A DNA stretch of 64,000 nucleotides from NCBI RefSeq assembly GCF_002127325.2, contig NC_035447.2:25807762-25871761 (forward strand), in the 5' to 3' direction. Each line of letters starts with the position of its first letter. Position 1 is the stretch's first letter. The notes under the pieces were generated by a model. That model was given only the letters and a program-made list of their open reading frames with translations. It was not told the origin of the DNA and did not search any database. The DNA comes from Helianthus annuus. Lineage: Eukaryota > Streptophyta > Magnoliopsida > Asterales > Asteraceae. This document shows positions 34,614-45,887 of this stretch, one piece after another. The position numbers and the translations under genes are program-made.

Positions 34614-35107
34614 TGTAGGTCCCCTTGATGTATACGGATCTTTCACAGAATTGTCAATCCGATCAAGAGTGCGGAATCCTCTTGATCAGAATAAGCAGAA
34701 AACGTGTAGGAACAGAAAATCACTTTCAAACCGGGTTTCTATTGATTATCAATCACAAGGAATTACAATCAATCAAACCCTAACTCTCTCAATTTCGTCC
34801 AAACCCTAAAGCTCTAACGAAATTGTTCTCTCACAAACTGTTTTGGCTGATTAACTGATTAACCTAAACCCTAAAGCCTAACCTTGTTTATATAACACAA
34901 GGTTTACAACTGGGCTAGGTTAAACACTCTTGGACTGCGAATTGGACAGGCCCAATTCGTCCCCTATGACCCAAACTGGGTTTAGTTTAGCCCAAACTCA
35001 ATTATCTCACTAATACAAAGCTAAACCCGCTAACCGTTTATCGTTTAACTAATTACAAGATATCCAAAGACCAAATCTAAGCTGTTGTCACAAAATATGC
35101 ACCAACA
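34614..35107 (-). repeat. 5' LTR of element 2
   Basis: 494 bp, minus strand TGTTGGTGCATA to GGGGACCTACA, followed outside by target duplication ATGGA. Confidence 0.95.
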
Positions 35108-35112
35108 ATGGA

Positions 35113-38100
35113 CAAGAAGATAAGCGTAGTACCTTGCCGACCTCAGTATTAGGACGACCCTGATTACCGGCAACGAACACCAGCGAAGTGACTGCAATCG
35201 AATCTCTAACCCTAGTTAGCGACTTATGGGAGTCAACTCTTACAAATCAATCGGGATATAAGCGATGATAATTGACTATAGTGTGGAATGTGTAACTAGC
35301 GGCACAGTGAGTAGCGCGTTAGGACGTGGCACGGAATGTGAAAAGATGGACTTGGTTGGTGAAAGATCATAGGGCTTCGTTTCAAGCAACGACATTAGAG
35401 GCAACAGTCATGGCAACACCAAGGTACTCGTAATCGTAGCCTTCAGTATGGAAATGAAGGTGCCTACGACATGGATGGGCCGTTGTTAAACAAAGACGAT
35501 AACAACCAGGGGAACGACGGCAGTACTGGAAATTCTCGTAACAAAAACAACAACATGGAAATGATGCTCATGGAAGGGCACTTAGGATTGGCGTGGGCGA
35601 TGCAAGGATTACAGCAACATGGTGGCCAGCACGTTCTTGGGAGCTAATCGTTTCGTTCCTATTATGTTCAACCCTGATACTTCCTGGAACCGAACCTGTT
35701 GTGGAAACGACTGATGGTAAGACAATGGAAACCTCATATGTTCGTTGGGATGCAAACTCGACCTTGTGGGACAGGTGTTCAACATCGACCTTCCTTCTAC
35801 TACTTTTGATAGTTTTTGGATGCAGTAGTTAGTATGGATTGGTTATCCAGATATCGCGCAGATATACCCGGTAAGGAGAAAATTTTGCGTATCCCTCTCC
35901 CTAGTGGAGAATCGTCGTCTGACCTAAAATATCAGAGTGGTGTAAAGGTTAGCATCATTTCAGCAATGAAGGTCCAGGAGTGTCTATGGAGGGGTTATCC
36001 CGCTACGTTAACAACCGTTACTGACGTTAAGACTAAGGAAGAGAGGATAGAGGATCCACCAATTGTTCGTGACTCCTCTCGGTGTGCTACCCGAGGAACT
36101 TTCAGGTTTACTTCCACAACCGTTAGGCAGAATCTCAGTTTGATCTCACGCCAGAGGCAGCCCTTGATTACTTGTACTCTCCACCGTTTTGCACCAGGAG
36201 GGTTGCAAGAACTGTCTAATAAACTACACGAACTGTTGGACAGGAGTTTTGTCAGACCTAGTTTTTCGCTTTGGGGAGCCCCAGTTATATCCGCGAAGAT
36301 AAGCCTTTTTGTATATGTACTGTTTATCGAGAACTTAACAAGATGACAGTCAAGAACCGTTTGCCTCGACCATGTATTAACAACCTGTCGACCAGTTGCG
36401 AGGGACGAGCTTCCATTCGAGGATTGACTAACGAACGAACTATCATCAGATGCAAGTCCAAGGGGAGAATGTTCCTAAAAGGGCACATCGAACGCAATGC
36501 GGCCATTGCGACTTTGTATTCCATGACCTTTGGCTTAATCAACACACCAGCAGCTTTATGGATCACACGAACCGACCGTGTTTATTGATGACGTTTTGGA
36601 TCATTTCTAGGAGAAAGGAACACCATGAACGACACCTGTATTTTGTCCTAGAGCTCCTAGGGGAGGAGCAACTCCACGCGAAGTCTACCTAAGCGTGACT
36701 TCAGGATATGGGAGGTACGCTTTCTTGGTCACGTAGTCAACGAAGTGGGGATACATGCAGATCTCGCTAAAGATCCATTTCATTAGATATTGATCGGCAC
36801 CAAATAGTCCATCGGGGATACAACAATTCCTTGATTTCGCTAGATGCTATCGCAGCTTCATCGCGGGATTTTCGAAGATTGCGGCGCTTTAACCTCTTTA
36901 GCGCAGCGGGGTGCTGTGAATTCCTGGGAGACAAAACAGGGGAACGTCTTTTCATCTTTTGAAACCCAACTCTGCAATGCACTGTGCATCGCTTCTATCC
37001 GAGGGTACTGATGATCTAGTAGTATACCATGATGGTTCGAGTCAGAGTCCTAGTTACACGCCGATGCAACACGAGAAGGTGATGACTTACGTAATGGAGT
37101 TACGAAGAGGAACTGTACGACACACAACCTGCGGTGGAAACTGTGGTCTTTGGATTTAAATTGGAGGCACTACTTGGACGGTACCAAATGCACTACTTAG
37201 ACTGATCACAAGAGTCTCCCGTGTACCCTGGTTTTGAAAAGATCTAAACGTGTGATGGCATCGCTGGATGGAACCTTTGAATGATTTCGACTGTGAAACC
37301 TAGACGCGTATGAGCCTCGTAGCACACCAGCGACTCTAACCTATCCAATCAGATTCGCCCTGTTCAAACCGAAGCACTGAAGGAAGAAAATTTTCAAGTG
37401 GGGTCCATGCGGGGCATGGAGGAGCAACTTTTGGTAAGTCGGACGATATTCGCTACTTCATGGAACGAATATGGGTCTCACTATACAGCAATCCGAGGGA
37501 ACTTGTGTCGCGCGAAGCACACCAGCCTTGATATCCTAGTCATCTGGAATTTGATAGGAGGTGTTAGGTTCTATAATTTCTGGCACTGGCAACCAGGCAA
37601 GAAGGCCCACATAACAATGTATGTGAACGATGTTGACTTATGCGAAAGACAAGGTGGAGTATCAGAAACTTCCTGGGTCGTGATAGCAACCAGAAACACC
37701 CGTTTGGAAATGGGAACAGACTGCCACGGATTTTGTCGCTAGCCTACTTGAAACCCAAAAACGAAACAATATCACCTGGGTGATCGATTGATTGTCTCAT
37801 GTAACCGGTACACCTTCTTGCAAACAAGGGAAAATTGAAAAGTCTTTGTATCTTGTGAGTAATTACCTGTGAAGGGCGGTTTCTAAGCACAGGGTGCCAA
37901 CTCCTGTTACCTCTAGTTTTGATCTATATCTGATTTATGACAGGCAAAACACAACATCCATGGCTCACGACTAGACATGAGCATTGCTTATCACCGTAGG
38001 ACAAACAGTCAGAGTAATCGAACCATCCTGACACTCGAAGACAAACTGCGAGCATGTGTGTGATTGACTTTAGAAAATTTGGAAGGACACCCACCTCTGG

Positions 38101-38273
38101 TTGAGTTCCACTGTAGCAATTACCATTCTAGTATTCAGACAGCTCTGTTGAGGCATTGCATGGACGATAATGCCAATCTCTCTATTGGGTTAAGGTGGGT
38201 GACAACATAATCACAGGTCCAAGACTTGTACTTGAAACCTCGGAGAAGATTGTTCAGATCAGGAATTGTATGG
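35113..38273 (+). pseudogene. Gypsy element A: decayed gag/protease/RT/RNase H/integrase
   Basis: Broken in all frames but recognisable in order: a protease-region remnant (SMDWLSRYRADIPGKEKI, near 35829-35882), the RT start (LHELLDRSFVRPSFSLWGAP near 36224-36285; VYRELNKMTVKNR near 36325), an RT end FLGHVVNEVGIHAD (near 36723), RNase H remnants near 37005-37180, and late integrase (PPLVEFHCSNYHSSIQTA near 38092) down to ETSEKIVQIRNCM at the junction with element B. The frame continues without a base lost at 47268, which proves one element was split. It is Ty3/gypsy pol. No 5' LTR is visible in the window. Frames 35593-36692 and 36959-37742 are pieces of it. Confidence 0.85.
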
Positions 38274-39646
38274 TGTAACAACTCTCACTAATATTATTAC
38301 TTATTATGTTAATTGTACAATAGGAAACCCTAATTGAGAAACCCAAGTAATCCTATATAAACCCTAAAATTTTCAGAACAATCAGAATCAGGATCAGGGC
38401 CCCTAAAACTCAAGGGGGGTAAACCCTAATTGACGATTATCTAAACAGTTTGCTATAGGAATCAAATTCAGTCGAACCACCAACTCACCTAGCCTACAAA
38501 TGAACGTGGCCACCTTATGCTAGAACTAGGCCCGTCACGCCACGCGCGGGAGCCAGGTCTCCCTGGCGCCCCACGCGAGGGAACCAAAATCCCAGTATAA
38601 ATAGGGGGGTTGGCACTTGAATTCTGGTGTTCGTTCGACGTTCAAATTCCATTTGTACGCTGAGATATCACTTAATTACTACAAACACACACAAATCACT
38701 AAACGCTGCCGCGACAAACAGGGTAATAACTCGATCGCTATTACGATTCAATGTCCGATCGATTGAAACTATCCAACGAATGTTTAAGTGCCGCTCAAAT
38801 TGGGTTTATACTTTGTCATTCGTCATTAATTCGTTAGATGTTTAAGTATTGCACTTTGTCATTTGTTGTGAGGGTTTAATCTCGTGAGTTGTCGTAAATG
38901 CTGTATTAGTTACTAACCTAGTTCGCGTGCATTGTTATTTAAATTAGGTTAACAAGCTAATCAGTAGGCTAAACTCTGCCCGCATAAATCTGCAATGTGA
39001 GTCATTCTCTTTTTACCAAACTTGCTTTCAACATCATGTTTGTTTTCAAAGTTATAATTATAGGGATTAAGTCTTTGTAGTCTTCATTACAGCCGGTATG
39101 TGGGGTTTTGTATACATTACTTGTTATCCGTCACCATTGGACAACGGGTTAGCCAAGGGGTGATATGACCATAGTCACAGACACCATTGGACAACGAGAT
39201 AGCCAATAGGTGGTCGAGTGACAAATACCGTGGGTATATGGTTGACATATAGAAACATTGTAATCGCTCTTAATACTGTAAATTATAACAAAAGTATCAT
39301 TTTAGACAAAAAGAATGATTCACTCAGTATTTCCCCGCTGATAAAACTTTTTCAAACATGTTTCAGGTGATCTGTTGTGATCCAAGAAAAGTGTCGTGTC
39401 GCACTACAAGATTAAGGAAGTGGCTCAATATAAATAAAGAAACATGTTTTGTAAAATAAAGATTTCCCAGTGAAATCACTTTATTGTAAATTACAGGGTT
39501 TATCCCTAATTATGAAATAAATTAAACACGCATTTCAAATTTAAAAAGATCCTGATAACGTCTTCCGCTGTCACATCAATTAAATACCACGGGGTTCCTG
39601 TCCCGTGGCTCTTGACCGGGTCAAACCGGGCGTAGGGGCCGTGACA
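38274..39646 (+). repeat. 5' LTR of gypsy B
   Basis: From TGTAACAACTCTC to GGGGCCGTGACA. TATA box TATAAATA at 38596-38603. A 40-bp-scale word CACCATTGGACAACG...TAGCCAA occurs twice in direct order (near 39131 and 39182). Confidence 0.95.
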
Positions 39647-39654
39647 GGAAAAGG

Positions 39655-39667
39655 TGGTATCAGAGCC
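39655..39667 (+). other. Primer-binding site of gypsy B, tRNA-iMet type
   Basis: TGGTATCAGAGCC lies eight bases after the LTR end. Confidence 0.9.
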
Positions 39668-39765
39668 ACTGATTTAAGCCAATTAAGTATTCAGCAAGAT
39701 ACTTAATTTTACTGATTTCCATTTTTGTGATTATATTTTTTATTATTTGAATATTTGTTTACAGT

Positions 39766-40152
39766 ATGGGTAAGCAAAGACTTTCAGATATCTATCGTCA
39801 ATTAGATAATACACCAAAAGATAAGGGATCATCATCCTCAAAACACCCCATAGATACTGGGGAAGGAATATTTGTCCGTAAAGCACAGTTTGAGAAGCCA
39901 CTTTCTCCCAATAAAAGAAGTTTGATTATTAGGAAAAGTTAGGAGAAAGGAAAGAAATCACAACCAAAGGAAGTGAGGATTAATCAGGAAACCCAGAAAA
40001 TAGGCAATAATCCACCATGGGAAGATAAATTAGATGAAAAATGGGCAGATCTTTATATGTTAGCCACGATAGCAGTAAATACCAACCTTGAAAACTATCA
40101 GTACCCTGAACCAGTATTAGCACCTATATTATCTACAAGCCAGAAGCTCTAA
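39766..40152 (+). pseudogene. Extra upstream frame 1 of gypsy B (128 codons, one stop)
   Basis: ATG 39766, directly after an acceptor-like TTTACAG, to TAA 40150-40152. An in-frame TAG at 39940-39942 splits it 58/69. It encodes a Lys/Ser-rich N-part (GKQRLSDIYRQLD) and a second half ending with LPxP-free ATIAVNTNLENYQYPEP. I recognise no family. The position between primer site and gag is unusual for gypsy elements. It may be the first exon of a protein whose rest is at 40323-41079, joined by splicing, but no junction is proven. Confidence 0.55.
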
Positions 40153-40322
40153 AGAAAAGTTTACCCAGTAAATAAATAAGTTACAATAAACCCTAGTATG
40201 TTTTAATTTTCAGTTGTCCTTTGTATTAAATTAGTCACACGGTACACAATAATACTTAGATGTTTATCTGTGAAATTTTATTATAAAATTTTAACTTAGC
40301 ATTTTGTGTGCATTTTGCATAT

Positions 40323-41079
40323 ATGCTAAACAACATGAATGAGTTATCTGAAGCCCTTCAGAATCTCAATCTCTATCCCGTACCAATAGAAGTTTCCAAA
40401 GACTTTACTGGTTACATTGCCGATGTGGAGGAACCTATGGAATTTCAAGCTCCACCTCCGGAGAAATCAAAGCCTAAGAAAAGAAGAAGATATGTAGGAT
40501 GGAGGAAAGTACGCAGGAGGAAACCAGCAACTAGGAAAATTCTCAAAATAGAGAATCATATGGATAAAGGAAAAGGGATCGAGATCGGAGAAAGTTCTAG
40601 GCCAGCAGGGATAGAAATCGGGGAAAATTCTAGGCAAACAGGAATAGAAATTGGGGAAAGTTCTAAGCAAACTGAAGAATTTCCATTTTCAGGAGGAATT
40701 AGATCATCTACTGGCAAGCTGTGATATCATTAGACCTATCACCAACAATCTCTACCCTTATCCTGCTGAAACCCAACTTCCAATAAATTTGGAACCAGCT
40801 ATTCCAGACCCTCTAATCCACACCCAACCCTTAGGAGAAATGGACGAGTGGTGGACTAACGACTGGCAGTTTCAAAACCTTCTTAATAACCCTTATACCT
40901 TTTTCCCTCAGTTCGACCCAGAACCTATACCAAACCCACTGACGAGTAATGAAAATTTAGCTGAACTCCGCCATTTTGGCGAAGAGCTGATAGGTGCAGG
41001 GAATAGGACCGGGAGGCGGGAGAACAAATCTTCTGGAAATACGACGAGAGGGAACATCACTTCTAAAAATGCCAGCTGA
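40323..41079 (+). pseudogene. Extra upstream frame 2 of gypsy B (frameshifted, with 11-residue repeats)
   Basis: ATG 40323; the frame runs to 40724 and the sensible continuation is the +1-shifted frame that ends at 41079, with the switch near 40675-40700. Length would be about 250 residues: an N-part MNELSEALQNLNLYPVP, a basic stretch (KPKKRRRYVGWRKVRRRKP, possibly nuclear localisation or RNA binding), three 11-residue GIEIGESS-type repeats (40575-40673), then a Pro/Asn-rich acidic part with EMDEWWTNDWQFQNLL. I recognise no domain. It is separate from gag, whose ATG follows at 41347. Confidence 0.6.
40575..40673 (+). repeat. 33-bp tandem repeat, three copies
   Basis: Units 40575-40607, 40608-40640 and 40641-40673 differ at a few bases; each encodes GIEIGE(S/N)S plus three residues, keeping the frame. 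Confidence 0.92.
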
Positions 41080-41346
41080 CAAAGGAATAGTGTGGCTGGG
41101 AGGTTGTGTTTGTATAATAACATTAGTAATAAAAATATAACTCTGTAAAATAGATTAAAAATAAAACTTTTGTAAAATAACAGTGTGTACGGATGCCTAA
41201 TATAATCTATAAAAGTGGAAGTCTAGAAATCGAAAATTTTGGCTATACGTGTGTTGTAAAAATTTGTGTGATTATGTGCAATTGTTTTGTTATATTTAAT
41301 TATCGATTATTTGACACTAATAATTTACACATATAATAATTACCAG

Positions 41347-42510
41347 ATGGAAAACGCTGGTAATGAACCGGTTAATGAAGTGAATCAATCTGAGCAAAAT
41401 CAGGAAAATCAATTTATGACCAGGCAAGATATTGAGAATATCATTGCTCAAGGGATAACCAATACTATTCCAGCCATCCTGGCTGCTGCCCAGAAACCTG
41501 TTGAACCTCAACAAATTATTCCTAGTAAACGTACTCAAGAAGATAACTGCAGTAATAGCATAAACGGAGGCGGAAACCATAGTAATCACGATAATGATCC
41601 ACGGCAGGCCCCACTTCCTAAGAAAATAAAAGTTGCAATGCCTGGTTGCACTTACAAAGAATTTCTTGCTTGTAAACTAGCTGAATTTGCAGGCAATGAA
41701 GGGGCGACTGCGACACTGCGTTGGTTAGAGAAAACCGAAGCAATAATTATGATAAGTAAATGTGCTGAAGAAGACAAGGTTATGTATGCTTCACATCTTT
41801 TTAAAGAAGGGGCGCTAGAATGGTGGAATACGGTACTTCAAGCCAAAGGAAGAAATATGGCCTATGCTATGAACTGGGAAGAATTTAAGCAGCTAATGGA
41901 AAGAAAATTCGTTCCCGAATATGAAAAGGAACAAATGGCAAATAAGTTCCTGAGCCATCGTATGGTGGGTATAGACTTTCGAGGATATACTTCAACATTC
42001 TTCGAGTATACGTGAGTGGTTCCAACCCTGGCTTCGCCAGAACCGGTGCTTATTTCCCGTTATATTTGGAGATTGATTGGCGAAATCCGTAATATCGTTA
42101 AAGCTGCGAGACCTCGCACTATAGACGATGCGGTAGAACTAGCTAACACCCTAACTGACGAACTGGTACGTACAAGAGAAGAAAATCGGAAGAAGGAATT
42201 GGCTCAGAAAATTACTCAAGGATTTCGTATGGGTAATAATAGCAAATTCAAGAAGAAGGGAATCGGGCAATCTTCCACTCCGCCTTTCTGCAAGAATTGC
42301 AGAAAGAAACATTTTGGAAAATGTAATGAAACCTGCAACTTTTGCAAAGCTATAGGACATCGTGAGGAAGATTGTAGGAAAAAGACCAGGATCTGCTATA
42401 ACTGTGGAGAAACCGGGCATTTCAGAACCGAATGCCCCAAACTGGTCAAACCAGCAGACAACAAAGCTAAGACGACCGACGGAACTACTAAAAAGAATGC
42501 CAGAGCATTC
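41347..42510 (+). pseudogene. Gag of gypsy B
   Basis: ATG 41347 follows an AT-rich stretch and in-frame codons without ATG. The Gag core contains FAGNEGATATLRWLEKTEA, then ASHLFKEGALEWWN and FVPEYEKEQMANKFL, the usual gypsy capsid landmarks. A TGA at 42013-42015 interrupts the frame soon after the core; the same frame resumes at once. The nucleocapsid part has cysteine-histidine clusters [14 protein letters not shown] (42331-42372) and [14 protein letters not shown] (near 42394-42435), plus an upstream [12 protein letters not shown]. Gag would build the particle and package RNA. The frame continues into protease without a stop, so this was a single Gag-Pol frame. Confidence 0.93.
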
Positions 42511-45500
42511 CAGCTGACCACTCAAGAAGCAGAACTCATTCCCGATGTGATAGCTGGTACGTTCCTAGTTCACAATGTGTATGCAAAAGTATTATTTGAC
42601 TCTGGTGCAAACCAAAGTTTTATCAATACTTCATTCTGCCAAGCTCTTAATTTACCATTGACCAATCTTAGGCAGATTTTTACAATCGAAACGGCAGATG
42701 GAAATTCTGCTAACATAAATAAGGTTTTGCGAGAAGGAAAAATAGAACTATTAGGCCATAAATTTTCCGCAAACCTGTTACCTATGAAGTTAGCCGGATT
42801 TGATGTAGTGTTAGGAATGGATTGGTTAGTAGCCAACCATGCTAGAATTCTCTGTGATAAAAATTCCGTAGAAATCTATACACCTACAGGAGAAGTAATC
42901 TCAATCACAGGAGATAAACCTCGAAAGCCACTAAAATTCATTTCAGTAATGAAGTTGGCTAGTTATTCAAGAAAACAAGAAGTAGTGTATATGATTTCAG
43001 TAATCATTAACACAAAGAGTAAGGAACTTAAGGAAATCCCAGAAGTCTCAGAATACTCCGACGTATTCCCAGAAGAATTACCTGGGTTACCACCTGATAG
43101 GGAAGTAGAGTTTTGGATTCATCTAATTCCTGGAACTACACCAATAGCCAAAGCACCTTACCGGCTAGCACCCACTGAAATGCTAGAATTGAAGAAGCAG
43201 TTAGATGAATTACTAAGCAAAGGATTTATACAACCTAGTTCATCCCCTTGGGGAGCACCAGTGTTGTTTGTGAAAAAGAAAGATGGGTCAATGAGAATGT
43301 GTATTGATTATAGGTAATTAAATAAGGTTACAATCAAAAATCGATACCCATTACATAGGATTGACGATCTTTTTGATCAACTCCAGGGAGCTAGGTATTT
43401 TTCTAAAATAGACTTACGCTCCAGATACCATCAGTTGAAAGTACAAGAGGAAGACATACCTAAAACTGCTTTCAGAACTAGGTATGGTCATTATGAGTTT
43501 ACAGTCATGCCCTTCGGACTAACAAATGCGCCTGCAGCATTCATGGACATGATGAATCGGATTTGTAAACCATACTTGGATTAATTCGTAATTGTCTTCA
43601 TCGACGATATACTTATTTATTCCAAAAGTGAGGAAGAACATTGTGAGCACCTGCATGCACTTTTAACTTTGTTAAGAAAGGAAAAGCTTTACGCTAAATT
43701 CTCGAAGTGTGAATTCTGGCTGCAAGAGGTGCAATTTTTAAGGCATATGGTGAATCACGAAGGTATTCACGTAGATCCTTGTAAAACAGAAGCAATCACC
43801 AAATGGAAGGTCCCGCAAACAACTATGGAAATTAGAAGCTTTTTAGGCTTAGCTGGATACTATAGACGATTTATTAAGGATTTTTCTAAGATAGTTGTAC
43901 CCTTGACTAAACTAACCTGTAAAGCAGTTAAGTTTGAATGGGGACCTAAGCAAGAAGAAGCTTTTAAGACATTAAAGCAAAGGTTGACAAATGCTCCAAT
44001 TCTAGCCTTGCCAGAAGGAACTAAAGATTTTGAAGTATATTGTGATGCTTCAAAATTAGGATTAGGAGGTGTGCTAATGCAACGCAAGAAGGTAATTGCG
44101 TATGCCTCCAGGCAATTGAAGAAGCACGAGGAAAATTATACGACTCATGACTTAGAATTAGGATCAATAATTTTTGCCTTTAAGATCTAGAGACACTATC
44201 TGTACGGTAGTAAATTTACAGTCTATACGGATCACAAGAGTTTAAAGTACATATTTGGGCAGAAAGAGTTAAATATGAGGCAAAAAAGATGGATGGAAAT
44301 CCTGAGTGACTACGACTGTGATATCCAATATCACGAAGGAAAAGCAAACGTAGTCGTTGATGCTCTAAGTCGTAAGTATCATGAAAAGCAAAAGCAAGTT
44401 CGTGCTCTTAGATTAAATCTGCAATTTGATTTAATGAAACAAGTAAAGAGAGTTCAAGAAACAGCAATCAAAGACGATGCTGAAGGAATGAAAGGATGAA
44501 TAAAAGAGTTAGAGCAAGGAAATGATGGAATTTGGAGATTCCATAAGAAAAGAATTTGGGTACCTAAGCAGGGAGATTTAAGAGATAAAATTTTAGAAGA
44601 AGCTCAAAAATCTAGGTATACCATACATCCAGGAAACAATAAAATGTACCAAGATTTAAGAAATAATTTCTGGTGGATAGGTATGAAAAAGGACATAGCT
44701 AAATATGTATCTAAGTGTCTGACTTGTTCGCAAGTAAAGGCAGAACATCAGAAACCTTCGGGACTACTACAACCGTTAGAAATGCCTGTATGGAAATGGG
44801 AACTCATAACAATGGATTTTGTTACTAAGTTACCCAAAACCAGAAAAGGTAATGATGCAATTTGGGTAATTGTAGACCGATTAACCAAATCAGCTCATTT
44901 TCTACCCATGAAAGAAACCTTTAGCATGGAAAGGTTAGCTAAGTTGTACGTAGACGAAGTAGTATCCCTACATGGAATTCCGCTCTCCATTGTATCAGAT
45001 AGGGATAGTCGTTTCACTTCCCATTTCTGGACTAGTTTCCAGGAAGCAATGGGAACCCGACTAAATTTAAGTACTGCATATCATCCACAAACAGACAGAC
45101 AAAGTGAAAGGACGATAGAAACTCTAGAAGACATGCTCCGAGCATGTGTATAGATTTTGGTGGTAACTGGGATAACCACCTACCCTTAATTGAATTCTCC
45201 TATAACAATTGTTATCATTCAAGCATTGAAGCTGCCCCATTTGAAGCACTGTACGGACGTAAGTGTAGAACTCCAGTTTGTTGGGCAGAAATAGGAGAAA
45301 GTCAGTTATCAGGTCCTGAAATTGCGCAAGAAACCACTAACAAGATAACTCAAATCAAAGAAAGACTGAAAACAACTCGAGATCGTCAGAAAAGCTATGC
45401 AGACAATCGCCGCAAGCCGCTCGAGTTTCAATTCGGAGACAAGGTATTTTTGAAAGTTTCTCCTTGGAAAGGAGTAGTACGATTCGGTAAGAAAGGAAAG

Positions 45501-45851
45501 CTGAGTCCAAGGTACGTAGGACCATTCCCAATAATCCAACGAATAGGACCACTTGCCTATCGTTTACAACTACCAGAAGAATTAGGTGGAGTACATGATG
45601 TGTTTCATGTATCCAACCTCAAGAAATGTCTATCTGACGAATCCCTGGTAGTACCTCTTCAAGATATAGAGGTAAATGAAAAGTTGAAATTTGTGGAGAA
45701 ACCACTGCAGATAGAAGATAGAAAGATCAAGTTTCTTAAGCACAAACGACTAGTACTAGTCAAAGTCAAGTGGGATTCAAAAAGAGGACCAGAATACACT
45801 TGGGAGCTAGAATCAGAAATGAAGCGAAAATATCCTCATCTATTCCAGTAA
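42511..45851 (+). pseudogene. Pol of gypsy B: protease, RT, RNase H, integrase
   Basis: Protease [11 protein letters not shown] (42592-42624) has the catalytic DSG. RT opens with [19 protein letters not shown] (43231-43290) and holds the active box FIDD (43597-43608). RNase H shows [14 protein letters not shown] (near 44040) and YTDHKSL (near 44224). Integrase has the zinc-binding H...CLTC (44626-44730), catalytic D (ITMDFV), D (SDRDSRF) and a downstream E, and ends with [12 protein letters not shown]...YPHLF, like the chromodomain end of Tekay/Del elements. Nonsense codons lie at 43315-43317 (expected Glu), 43582-43584, 44188-44190 (Trp to TAG) and 44497-44499, and a one-base deletion near 45150 shifts integrase. 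Catalytic residues are intact, so decay is recent. Confidence 0.94.
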
Positions 45852-45887
45852 ATCTCGAGGACGAGATTTTTATTAAGGTGGGGAGGA

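Larger units (their letters stand above)
21562..35107 (-). mobile_element. Gag-only LTR retrotransposon 2 (minus strand), split by element 3
   Basis: 13,546 bp in total, of which 7,264 bp plus a duplicated ATCCT belong to the nested element 3. Target duplication ATGGA lies at 21557-21561 and 35108-35112. The 494-bp LTRs differ by two bases by eye. Minus-strand order: 5' LTR 35107-34614, iMet primer site, leader with TTCGCTG array, gag (interrupted), non-coding block, purine tract, 3' LTR 22055-21562. There is no pol. LTR starts (TGTTGGTGCATATTTTGTGA versus TGTTAGTGCATGTTCTGTGA), gag and the 3' block show it is a relative of element 1. Confidence 0.95.
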
